A stretch of 16,674 nt of DNA, from the NCBI GenBank assembly GCA_900540335.1, contig UQFC01000060.1:1-16674 (forward strand). Direction: 5' to 3'. Under the pieces are notes generated by a model. It did not search any database, was not told the origin of the DNA, and saw only the letters and a program-made list of their open reading frames with translations. Positions 7,140-15,000 of this stretch are shown here, piece by piece; positions within the stretch are counted from its first letter, which is position 1, and every line of letters begins with the position of its first letter. The DNA comes from an uncultured Clostridium sp. (GTDB taxonomy: Bacteria; Bacillota; Clostridia; Lachnospirales; Lachnospiraceae). A program made the position numbers and the translations under genes.

Positions 7140-9041
7140 ATGGCATTTCATAAATCACAGCTGCAGGCCATCCGTCACCTGAACGGGCCCATGATGGTTC
7201 TTGCAGGTCCGGGATCCGGAAAAACCACAGTAATCACCCATCGGGTCAGATGCCTTGTGGAGGGCTACGGGGTGGATCCGGCAAGTATCCTGGTTATTAC
7301 ATTTACAAAGGCTGCTGCCTCAGAGATGAGGCAGCGTTTTCAGAAGCTGATGGAGGGACGGAGTCTCCCCGTCAGCTTTGGTACCTTTCACGCGGTATTT
7401 TTCAGCATTCTGAAACATGCCTACCGTTATGACGCCTCCAATATTGTCCGGGAGGAACAGCGGATCCAGCTGATGCGGGAACTGGTGGACAGATACCGGA
7501 TTGACGTGGAGGACGAGGGTGAATTTATCAGCTCCATTTTATCGGAAATCAGCATGGTCAAAGGCGAGATGATGAGTCTGGAGCATTATTATTCCAAAAA
7601 CTGTTCAGAAGAAATATTTAAAAAGCTTTACGAGGGCTACAACCGTGGGCTGGAGTCCAGAGGGCTTCTTGATTTTGACGATATGCTGGTGATGTGCTAT
7701 CAGCTGTTTGACCAGAGAAAGGATATTCTGGCAGCATGGCAGCGCAGATACCGGTTTATTTTGATTGACGAATTTCAGGATATTAACCGGGTTCAGTATG
7801 AAATTGTAAAAATGCTGGCAGCTCCGGAAAACAATCTGTTCATTGTGGGAGATGATGATCAGTCCATTTACCGGTTCCGGGGCGCAAAACCGGAGATTAT
7901 GCTGGGGTTTGAAAAAGATTATCCAACAGCAAAGAGAACGCTTTTGGGGATTAATTACCGGTCCTCCTCTTCGATTGTGGATGCGGCAGGCCGTCTGATC
8001 CGCCACAATAAAATGCGGTTTGAAAAGGAAATTCAGGCATTTCGGGGAGCAGGCCGTCCTGTGGCTGTTATGGGATTTCCGGATGCTCATGCAGAAACCA
8101 GAACCATTGTGGAGGAAATTCAGGATTATGTGCGGATGGGATATCATTTGTCAGATATTGCGGTGCTTTACCGGACCAGCATGGAACCGCGGCTTTTGAT
8201 GGAGCGGATGATGGAATGGAATCTTCCCTTCCGGATGAAGGATTCGCTTCCGAACCTGTATGAGCACTGGATAACCCAGGATATGCTGGCTTATATCCGC
8301 ATAGCAGGTGATGAACTGGCAAAGCACAGACAGGCGAAAAGAGCAGATGTGCTGCGGATCATCAACCGTCCGAAAAGATTTGTCAGCCGGGAAGCCCTGG
8401 AGGGACAGATTATTTCCTGGGACAGCCTGAAATCCTGGTATCAGGACAGAGGCTGGATGGTGGAGCGGATTGAGCAGCTGGAGTATGACTTGAAGATGAT
8501 CGGCAGAATGGCCCCTGTGGCAGCGGTGAATTATATCCGCAAGGCGGTAGGCTATGATGATTATCTCAGGGAGTATGCGGAAAACAGGAGAATGAAGGCG
8601 GAGGATCTGCTGCAGATTGCGGATCAGCTTCAGGAAAGCGCCTCCTCCTACAAAACCATGGATGCCTGGCAGGAGCATATGCGGGAATACGGGGAACAGC
8701 TCAGACAGCAGCTGACCAACAGGGACAGCCAGAATACAGACTGCGTGTCTCTGATGACCATGCACAGCTCCAAGGGGCTGGAATTTCCCATTGTCTATAT
8801 TTTAGATGCCAACGAAGGCGTGACTCCTCATCATAAGGCTGTTCTGGAGGCAGATCTGGAGGAGGAGAGGCGGATGTTTTATGTGGCTATGACAAGAGCC
8901 AGGGACAGACTTCACGTGTACTACGCCAGAGAGCGGTACGGGCGTCCCCAGGAACGATCCCGCTTTATTGATGAATATCGGGAGAGCTCCAGTGCGGTAC
9001 CGGGAAGAGCGGACCGCGGAAAAAACGGAGGAAAGCAGTGA
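7140..9041 (+). CDS. UvrD/PcrA-like superfamily 1 DNA helicase, short form
   Basis: A 633-residue ATP-dependent 3'-5' DNA helicase of the UvrD/Rep family. Motifs in order: Walker A GPGSGKTT (22-29), Ia ITFTKAAASEM (52-62), Walker B LIDEFQD (207-213), III GDDDQSIYRFRGA (236-248), IV around GINYRSSSSI, V TMHSSKGLEFP, and VI VAMTRARDRLHV near the C-terminus. PcrA and UvrD are about 720-740 residues with a C-terminal Tudor-like part that contacts RNA polymerase; here only about 45 residues follow motif VI, so that part is absent. It probably works in repair or replication restart and need not be PcrA itself. The ATG follows GAGGAGAG at a somewhat long distance of about 12 bases. Its stop overlaps the GTG of the next gene by four bases. 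Confidence 0.92.
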   Translation: MAFHKSQLQAIRHLNGPMMVLAGPGSGKTTVITHRVRCLVEGYGVDPASILVITFTKAAASEMRQRFQKLMEGRSLPVSFGTFHAVFFSILKHAYRYDASNIVREEQRIQLMRELVDRYRIDVEDEGEFISSILSEISMVKGEMMSLEHYYSKNCSEEIFKKLYEGYNRGLESRGLLDFDDMLVMCYQLFDQRKDILAAWQRRYRFILIDEFQDINRVQYEIVKMLAAPENNLFIVGDDDQSIYRFRGAKPEIMLGFEKDYPTAKRTLLGINYRSSSSIVDAAGRLIRHNKMRFEKEIQAFRGAGRPVAVMGFPDAHAETRTIVEEIQDYVRMGYHLSDIAVLYRTSMEPRLLMERMMEWNLPFRMKDSLPNLYEHWITQDMLAYIRIAGDELAKHRQAKRADVLRIINRPKRFVSREALEGQIISWDSLKSWYQDRGWMVERIEQLEYDLKMIGRMAPVAAVNYIRKAVGYDDYLREYAENRRMKAEDLLQIADQLQESASSYKTMDAWQEHMREYGEQLRQQLTNRDSQNTDCVSLMTMHSSKGLEFPIVYILDANEGVTPHHKAVLEADLEEERRMFYVAMTRARDRLHVYYARERYGRPQERSRFIDEYRESSSAVPGRADRGKNGGKQ

Positions 9042-9571
9042 AACAGCAAAAAGGATATGTACACATATACTGCGGAGACGGCAAGGGAAAGACGACTGCG
9101 GCAGTAGGGCTGGCGGTTCGGGCTGCCGGACGGGGAATGAGAGTACTGATCGTCCGGTTCCTGAAAACGGAGGACTCCGGCGAGGTTTCAGTTTTGCGGG
9201 AAATTCCGGGGATAGAGGTGGTTCCCTGCGAAAAAACCTTTGGATTTACCTTTCGTATGACGGAGGAGGAAAAGCGGGAGGCCTCGGAATGGTACGGACA
9301 GATGCTGGAGAAGGCCTGCTTTAGGGCGGTAACGGAGAAATTTGATCTGGTTATTTTTGATGAAATAATGGCTGCCTGCAATACCGGACTGGTAAAGGAA
9401 GAGAGAGTGGCGGAATTTTTAAAAACCAGGCCGGAGGGGATGGAGGTTGTTCTGACCGGGAGAAATCCTTCGGACTGCATGAAAAAAATGGCAGATTATA
9501 TTTCTGAAATCCATGCAGAAAAGCATCCTTTCGAAAAGGGAATCGGGGCACGAATGGGAATTGAGTATTAA
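9038..9571 (+). CDS. cobO: Cob(I)yrinic acid a,c-diamide adenosyltransferase (CobA/CobO/BtuR type)
   Basis: Transfers the adenosyl group of ATP to the cobalt of reduced corrinoids, making adenosylcobalamin for B12-dependent enzymes; cytoplasmic. The 177-residue protein has the nucleotide-binding GDGKGKTT (13-20), a RGMRVLIVRFLK strand-helix (32-43), the Walker B-like FDLVIFDEI (102-110), LTGRNP (139-144) and the family-typical end HPFEKGIGARMGIEY. The start is GTG at 9038, overlapping the helicase stop (GTGA), with CGGAGGAAAG as ribosome binding site inside the helicase gene, so translation is probably coupled. No other cobalamin genes are near, which suits a salvage role (inference). A strong terminator begins at its stop codon. 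Confidence 0.93.
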   Translation: MKQQKGYVHIYCGDGKGKTTAAVGLAVRAAGRGMRVLIVRFLKTEDSGEVSVLREIPGIEVVPCEKTFGFTFRMTEEEKREASEWYGQMLEKACFRAVTEKFDLVIFDEIMAACNTGLVKEERVAEFLKTRPEGMEVVLTGRNPSDCMKKMADYISEIHAEKHPFEKGIGARMGIEY

Positions 9572-9618
9572 AAAGCGTCAGGCATGGCGGTAAAGACCGG
9601 TATGCCTGCGCTTTTTTT
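9571..9618 (+). terminator. Rho-independent terminator after the gltX-helicase-cobO unit
   Basis: AAAAGCG (9571-9577) pairs with CGCTTTT (9609-9615), CAGGCAT (9579-9585) with ATGCCTG (9602-9608) and CGGT (9588-9591) with ACCG (9596-9599) around an AAAG loop. The run of seven T begins at 9612. Confidence 0.93.
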
Positions 9619-9821
9619 CTTTTCTGCAGGAAATAATTTCCGGGAAAAATGGAAAAATATGTCAATTATACGTCATATAATATCAAAATATTAAATCTAT
9701 GTTCTGGATATAAAATCCAATAAGATTAAGACGGGTGCTGTCATTGCTGCAGCACCTGAAAGACAACAGATACATATCAGGCTTGCGCAGATGGGACATA
9801 CGAAGGATAAGGAGAAGGAAC
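9619..9821 (+). promoter_or_regulatory. Upstream region of the XRE regulator gene
   Basis: AT-rich and gene-free. TATAAT at 9676-9681 is a possible -10 box without a recognisable -35; it forms one arm of a perfect inverted repeat ATTATA-cgtca-TATAAT (9665-9681), which could be a binding site. Further down GGTGCTG (9734-9740) and CAGCACC (9750-9756) make a 7-bp stem with a 9-base loop and no U tract. A frame open from 9735 runs into the regulator gene, but it lacks a ribosome binding site and is not called coding. Confidence 0.4.
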
Positions 9822-10154
9822 ATGGATAACGAGCGGATTCTCATAAAAATAGAAGAACTGATGGAACTGAGAGGAATGACCCGGTACAGGCTTTCCAAAA
9901 TGAGCGGAATCAAGCAGTCTACTCTGACTACGATGTTAAATAAACGCAGCGTAATCAGCATCAGCAGTCTGGATAAAATATGCCGGGCTTTCGGACTGCA
10001 GCTTTCTGAATTTTTTGCCATGATTGAGGAAACCCGCGAGCAGGACGGATTGACGGACTTTCCGGTAGCAGAATGGGAACCGCTTCCCTCAGAGCATAAG
10101 CAGGTTCTGGTGGGAATTATGCAGCTGTTTCGGAATTATCTGAAAAAATCTTGA
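9822..10154 (+). CDS. Small XRE (Cro/CI-type) helix-turn-helix regulator
   Basis: A 110-residue DNA-binding protein. The HTH domain covers about residues 5-68: RILIKIEELMELRGMTRYRL, then LSKMSGIKQSTLTTMLNKR with the recognition helix (about 26-45), and the closing helix SLDKICRAFGLQLSEFF (about 50-66). The rest is a short tail, including PLPSEHKQVLVGIMQLFRNYL, perhaps for dimerisation. The start is ATG 9822, with AAGGAG (9809-9814) seven bases before it; a longer in-frame reading has no ribosome binding site. It lies between two strong terminators with the DUF1292 gene, so it is probably in a two-gene unit. It resembles small regulators found singly in Firmicutes chromosomes; its targets are unknown, though a palindrome upstream could be its own operator. 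Confidence 0.9.
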   Translation: MDNERILIKIEELMELRGMTRYRLSKMSGIKQSTLTTMLNKRSVISISSLDKICRAFGLQLSEFFAMIEETREQDGLTDFPVAEWEPLPSEHKQVLVGIMQLFRNYLKKS

Positions 10155-10232
10155 TTTCACAGGGAAAGTTTGATAAAGTGTAACTGTGAGACTATGGCGG
10201 CAAGCCAGACGAGAAAGAGAGGGACAACTTAC

Positions 10233-10556
10233 ATGGCACAGAATCCCAATGAAGAACTGGAACAGGAAGAGATGACTGTCACACTGACCCTGGATGACGG
10301 AAGTGAACTGGAGTGTGTGGTGCTGACGATTTTTGAGGCAGGCGACAGAGATTACATTGCTCTGCTTCCGATGGAAGGCGCTGAGGCTGAAGAGGGTGAA
10401 GTATATCTGTATCGTTATACAGAGGATGCAGATGGAAATCCCAGCCTGGACAACATCATGGATGATGACGAGTATGAGATCGTAGCAGACGCATTTGACG
10501 AGCTTCTGGATGATCAGGAGTTTGATGAGCTGGTAGGCGAAGAGGATCTGGATTAA
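10233..10556 (+). CDS. DUF1292 family (YrzB-like) acidic protein
   Basis: A 107-residue strongly acidic cytoplasmic protein (38 Asp or Glu) with the DUF1292 core: MTVTLTLDDGSELECVVLTI at residues 14-33, then DYIALLPMEG (40-49), EVYLYRYTED (about 56-65) and EYEIVADAFDELL near the end. Proteins of this family are widespread in Firmicutes and of unknown function. The start at 10233 is chosen because known members begin with a short acidic stretch before the core; an in-frame TTG at 10170 would add 21 basic, unlike residues. The ribosome binding site is a moderate AGAGAGGG. It follows the XRE gene by 78 bases and is ended by a strong terminator. Confidence 0.9.
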   Translation: MAQNPNEELEQEEMTVTLTLDDGSELECVVLTIFEAGDRDYIALLPMEGAEAEEGEVYLYRYTEDADGNPSLDNIMDDDEYEIVADAFDELLDDQEFDELVGEEDLD

Positions 10557-10569
10557 ACGTATTCGGACG

Positions 10570-10599
10570 ACGGCAGAGATTTTTTCTCTGCCGTTTTTT
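10570..10599 (+). terminator. Rho-independent terminator after the DUF1292 gene
   Basis: ACGGCAGAGA (10570-10579) and TCTCTGCCGT (10585-10594) form a perfect 10-bp stem with a TTTTT loop, followed by a T run (10594-10599). Confidence 0.95.
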
Positions 10600-10600
10600 C

Positions 10601-10629
10601 ATTTCATAGGAAATTGCGTCCTATGAAAT
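10601..10629. repeat. Perfect inverted repeat (11-bp arms)
   Basis: ATTTCATAGGA (10601-10611) and TCCTATGAAAT (10619-10629) flank a 7-base loop. A degenerate direct copy of the same 26-base stretch (10604-10629) lies at 10730-10755 with 18 of 26 identical positions, on the other side of the GC-rich element. No U tract follows on either strand, so it is not a terminator. Confidence 0.7.
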
Positions 10630-10634
10630 AAAAA

Positions 10635-10725
10635 CGCTCCGCGAGGATCGCCATGCGGCGGTAGAGAATTTTGTCGCAGAAGCGACCCGCCGCAGGCGGA
10701 GAAGCTCGCGAGCGGGCTTCTTTTT
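10635..10725 (+). repeat. GC-rich nested palindromic element with terminator-like 3' end
   Basis: This gene-free stretch can fold in two ways. Long nested stem: CGCTC (10635-10639)/GAGCG (10710-10714), GCGAG (10641-10645)/CTCGC (10705-10709), GCGGCGG (10655-10661)/CCGCCGC (10687-10693), GTCGC (10673-10677)/GCGAC (10682-10686) with an AGAA loop. Alternatively three abutting hairpins: 10673-10686, CCGCC/GGCGG (10687-10699), and AGAAGCTCG (10700-10708)/CGGGCTTCT (10713-10721) followed by TTTTT (10721-10725). The last is a good Rho-independent terminator and excludes the outer stem. It looks like a mobile or repeated extragenic palindrome, or an attenuator; a search of the genome would decide. 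Confidence 0.7.
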
Positions 10726-10781
10726 CACATCATAGAAAAGAGTATCCTGAGAATTGCACAACAAATGAGGAAAATTGAAAA

Positions 10782-12026
10782 ATGAAAAGAGAAACAAACA
10801 TACCTTTCTGCCTTCTTTCTGTACTGGGGATTATTTTTGTGGTAGACGGACATCTGAATCACAGCTTTTTTGATATCGGCGGTCTGATTCCTTATTACGC
10901 ATTTCATATGCCATTGTTTGTTTTCATATCCGGATATTTTTTCCGTATGGACGAGGGAGAAAGTCTTTGGGGATTTGCTGAACGAAAATTTGTACGGCTG
11001 ATGATTCCTTATTATTTCTGGAATCTGGTTTACGGACTTCTCGCTGCATTTCTCCGGAGAAACGGTTTCCTCTTTGGAGAACCTGTGACGTTTAACACCA
11101 TGTTTCTGGAACCTTTTCGTTTGGGGTATCAGTTTATTTTAAATCATGCGGCCTGGTTTGTTCCGTCCCTTTTTCTGGTAGAGCTTGTCTACAGAGCCTT
11201 GAGTTCCTGGAAATTCTGCAAAAACAAAGGGAAATCTGTCTGGAGCCTTTTTTGGCTGACTTTTGCAGGAGGAATTTGCGGGATTATTATGTCCAGAGCT
11301 GCAGGAAATGAAGGATTTTTTCTGACTGCGGAAAAAATGCTGTTTCTGCTTCCTTTTTACAGCGCAGGAGTTTTATATCGCAGAGAACTGGAAGCAAAAG
11401 ACCGTTTGGGAAACGGGCTCTATTTTTCTGTAATTCTGGGAGCAGCAGTGGTTCTGTGGCTCAGCGGAAAACCCTTGATTTATTCAGTCAGTACCTGCAG
11501 GGATTTTTCCGGCTGTCTTCTTCCTTATATTACCGGGTTTCTTGGAATTGCTTTCTGGCTCCGTGTCAGCAAAATACTTGCTCCGGCATTTCGCAGCAGC
11601 CGTTTTCTTGAGTTTTTTGGAAGAAATACCTTTTCCATTATGATGCATCACATGATGGTGTTTTTTCTTCTGACAACGTGCTTTGCATTTGGTGCAAAAT
11701 ATATGGGAATGTTTGGCGATTTTGATTATGCACGTTATAAAAGCGATATTTATTACTGCTACCGGCCGGGGGGAGAAGCACAGTGGATTATAATTTATCT
11801 GCTGGCTGGCCTTATGGTTCCTCTGGGATTTCAGAAAATACTGATGATATTCAGGGGAAAAGTAAAAATTACATATTTCAATCAAATAAGACAATGGATT
11901 CATGAGAAAAAAACAGGTATAATCAGGCAAGAGCCGTACAATGTTTCCGATTCAGGTGAAAGCGGAAGAGATAAGGCTCTGAATATGAAGACTGATCAGC
12001 AGAAAGAGAAAAGTGAGGTTAAATGA
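10782..12026 (+). CDS. Acyltransferase 3 family integral membrane protein (coupled to beta-galactosidase)
   Basis: A 414-residue polytopic membrane protein of the acyltransferase-3 type, likely an O-acetyltransferase for a sugar or surface glycan. Family signs: a first helix with VVDGHLNH (His24 in the catalytic place), FHMPLFVFISGYFFR (41-55), an arginine-containing loop before LMIPYYFWNLVYGLL, and a late helix with SIMMHHMMVFFLL. About ten hydrophobic segments are present; the last 50 or so residues are hydrophilic and charged. The ATG follows TGAGGAAAA. The stop overlaps the downstream beta-galactosidase start (ATGA), so the two are probably translated together. No clear promoter is seen; a palindromic terminator-like element lies directly upstream. 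Base composition is more AT-rich and T-rich codons are more frequent than in the neighbours, partly because of the membrane segments. Confidence 0.85.
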   Translation: MKRETNIPFCLLSVLGIIFVVDGHLNHSFFDIGGLIPYYAFHMPLFVFISGYFFRMDEGESLWGFAERKFVRLMIPYYFWNLVYGLLAAFLRRNGFLFGEPVTFNTMFLEPFRLGYQFILNHAAWFVPSLFLVELVYRALSSWKFCKNKGKSVWSLFWLTFAGGICGIIMSRAAGNEGFFLTAEKMLFLLPFYSAGVLYRRELEAKDRLGNGLYFSVILGAAVVLWLSGKPLIYSVSTCRDFSGCLLPYITGFLGIAFWLRVSKILAPAFRSSRFLEFFGRNTFSIMMHHMMVFFLLTTCFAFGAKYMGMFGDFDYARYKSDIYYCYRPGGEAQWIIIYLLAGLMVPLGFQKILMIFRGKVKITYFNQIRQWIHEKKTGIIRQEPYNVSDSGESGRDKALNMKTDQQKEKSEVK

Positions 12027-15000
12027 TGAACAGCAGGGTACCGCAGCTGTCGTGGCTGGAAAATCCGGAGGTATTTGCCGTAAACCGTCTGCCGGCACAT
12101 TCGGATCACCGGTTTTATGAAAGTGAAGAAACCATGGAGACAGGAGAGAAGGCCGGGGGACGGATGCCTCTTCGCCAGTGCTTAAATGGAACCTGGAAGT
12201 TTTCCTATGCAGAAAATCCATCCCTCAGAAAGGCGGAATTCTATCAGGAAGATTTTGATGATTCTGATTTTCATGAAATCCAGGTTCCGGGACATATTCA
12301 GCTTCAGGGATATGATAAATGCCAGTATATTAATACCATGTATCCGTGGGACGGACATTCGGAATTGCGTCCGCCCGAAATAGACTGGGATTACAATCCG
12401 GTGGGAAGCTATGTCCGGGAATTTGATCTGGAGAAGCCCCTTTCCGGAAAGCGGGTGATTCTTTCTTTCCAGGGAGCAGAAACTGCCATGTATGTATGGC
12501 TGAACGGAGTCTTTGTCGGATATGGTGAGGACAGCTTTACTCCATCTGAGTTTGATGTGACTCCCTGGATCCGGGAACAGGGAAACCGTCTGGCAGTTGA
12601 GGTTTATAAGAGAAGCAGCGCAAGCTGGATTGAGGATCAGGATTTTTTCCGTTTTTCAGGAATTTTCCGGGATGTGTATCTCTATGGGATTCCAGATGTT
12701 CATCTTCAGGATTTGTTTGTAAATGCCGGGCTGGAGCATGATTATCAGGACGGACGGCTGAAAGCAGAGCTGTCTCTGGCAGAAAAAAACAGCGAAAAAC
12801 AGTTTTCTGGCTGCCGCGTGGCTGCGTCTTTAAAAGACAGAGCGGGAAAACAGATCTGGGCGTCGGAAGCATGTGTTCCGGATGAAAATGGCAGGGTAGT
12901 TTTTGAGTCCTCTGTTTCCCGGGTTCATGCCTGGAGCAGTGAAGATCCGTATTGTTATATGCTGTACATTGAAATCAGGGACGGAGAGGGACGTCTGACG
13001 GAGATTGTGCCGCAGAAAATCGGCTTTCGTACTTTTGAAATGAAGGATCAGATCATGTGTCTGAACGGAAAACGTCTGGTATGGAAGGGAATTAACCGTC
13101 ATGAATTTGATGTCCGTCTGGGACGGTCGATCACAGAGAAGGAAATGCTCTGGGATATCCGTTTTTTGAAGCAGCACAATTTAAATGCTGTGCGGACCTG
13201 CCATTATCCCAACCAGAGCCGGTGGTATGAGCTGTGCGATGAGTATGGGATTTATCTGATTGATGAGGCAAATCTGGAGAGTCACGGCTCCTGGCAGAAA
13301 ATGGGAGTCTGTGAGCCGTCCTGGAATGTGCCGGGAAGTCTTCCCCAGTGGAAAGCCTGCGTAGTCGATCGTGCCAGATCGATGCTGGAGAGAGATAAAA
13401 ACCACCCGTCTGTTCTTGTCTGGTCCTGTGGAAACGAATCTTATGCCGGGGAGGATATTCTGGCTATGTCCCGGTATTTTAAAGAACGGGACAGCTCCCG
13501 TCTGGTTCATTATGAGGGGGTCTTCTGGAACAGGGAGTTTGATGAAATCAGTGATATGGAAAGCCGGATGTATGCAAAGCCTCAGGAAGTAGAGGAATAT
13601 CTGAAGCAGAACCCCAAAAAGCCGTTTATTCTCTGTGAATATATGCATGCCATGGGAAATTCCTTAGGCGGTATGGAGGAGTATACCAGACTGGCAGAAC
13701 GCTATCCCATGTATCAGGGCGGATTTATCTGGGATTACATTGACCAGGCGCTGGTAAAAAAAGACGGAGAAAAAGAGGTGTTGGGTTATGGCGGAGATTT
13801 TACCGATCGTCCAACGGATTATAATTTCTGCGGAAACGGTATTGTATACGGAAACAGAACGCCATCTCCCAAGGCGGCTGAAGCAAAGGCCCTGTATCAG
13901 AACCTGAAGCTGACACCGGAAGCGGGACAGGTTCTTGTGAAAAATGAAAATCTGTTTACAGACACCTCAGACCGGGAATTTGTGTACCGGATTTTGAAAA
14001 ATGGAAACCAGGTGTACGAAACACGTTTTGATGCAGTGGTAAAAGAAGGGGAGGAGAAACGGGTTCCGGTAGATTTGCCGGAGGAATTTCGGAATCTTCA
14101 GGCTGTTTCCCGCAGTCTGACCGGGGACAGGGCTGTTCAGGATGAATATGTCTATCAGGTTTCCGCCCTCTTAAAAGAAGATACTTTATGGGCGGAAAAA
14201 GGCTTTGAAACAGATTTCGGGGAGACTCTGGAGTCAGAGGCGTCCGGACTGGTTTCCTGCCCTGGAAAAGCCGGCAGGGAGGAACTGAGCATAAAGTCAG
14301 AGGAAATCCCGCTGACGGCAAAAGAGGAGCCTCTTACGGTGATTCACGGAGATGTGAACCTGGGTGTGAAGGGCAGAGGATTTTCTGTCCTGTTTTCCAG
14401 AACAGAAGGGGGAATCGTTTCTCTCAGATACGGAGAAAAGGAATGGATTGCAAGAGCGCCTATGCCTACATACTGGAGAGCTTCTACGGACAATGACAGA
14501 GGAAATCATTTTGCGGCAGACAGCGCTGCGTGGATGGCGGCAGATCAGTTCTGCCGGTATGACAATACCCGGATTCAGATAGAGGAATCTGAAAATCAGG
14601 TTACAGTAACCTATCGCTATGGAGTTCTGGTTCATCCGGAAACAGAAACAAGAGTAACCTATACTGTAGGAGCAGATGGAAAAATCCAGACATCCGTTCA
14701 TTTTTGCGGAAAAACGGGCCTTCCCCAGCTGCCGCTGTTTGGAATGAGATTCCGCCTTCTGCCGGATGCAGACAGGTTTTCCTATTACGGATATGGTCCG
14801 GAGGAAAGCTATCCGGATCGGAAACACGGGGTTCGGCTGGGAATTTTCTACGGAACACCGGAGGGAAATATGGCTTCGTATCTGATTCCCCAGGAATGCG
14901 GAAACAGAAGCGGGGTAAGGTGGATGAAAGTTCTGGACTCACAGGGAAACGGACTGAAATTTACTGCAGCGGGAAGGCCGCTGGATATGAACGTGCTTCC

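Noticed and set aside
9735..9821. Longer N-terminus for the XRE regulator
   Set aside because: The extra residues overlap a stem-loop, lack a ribosome binding site and do not belong to the HTH domain; AAGGAG fits the ATG at 9822.
10170..10232. TTG start adding 21 residues to the DUF1292 protein
   Set aside because: The added part is basic and cysteine-bearing, unlike the acidic family N-terminus, and the spacing to its upstream purine run is too short.
10601..10629. The ATTTCATAGGA inverted repeat as a second terminator
   Set aside because: The stem is perfect but is followed by A runs, not T runs, on the coding strand, and by GAAAAAA on the other strand.
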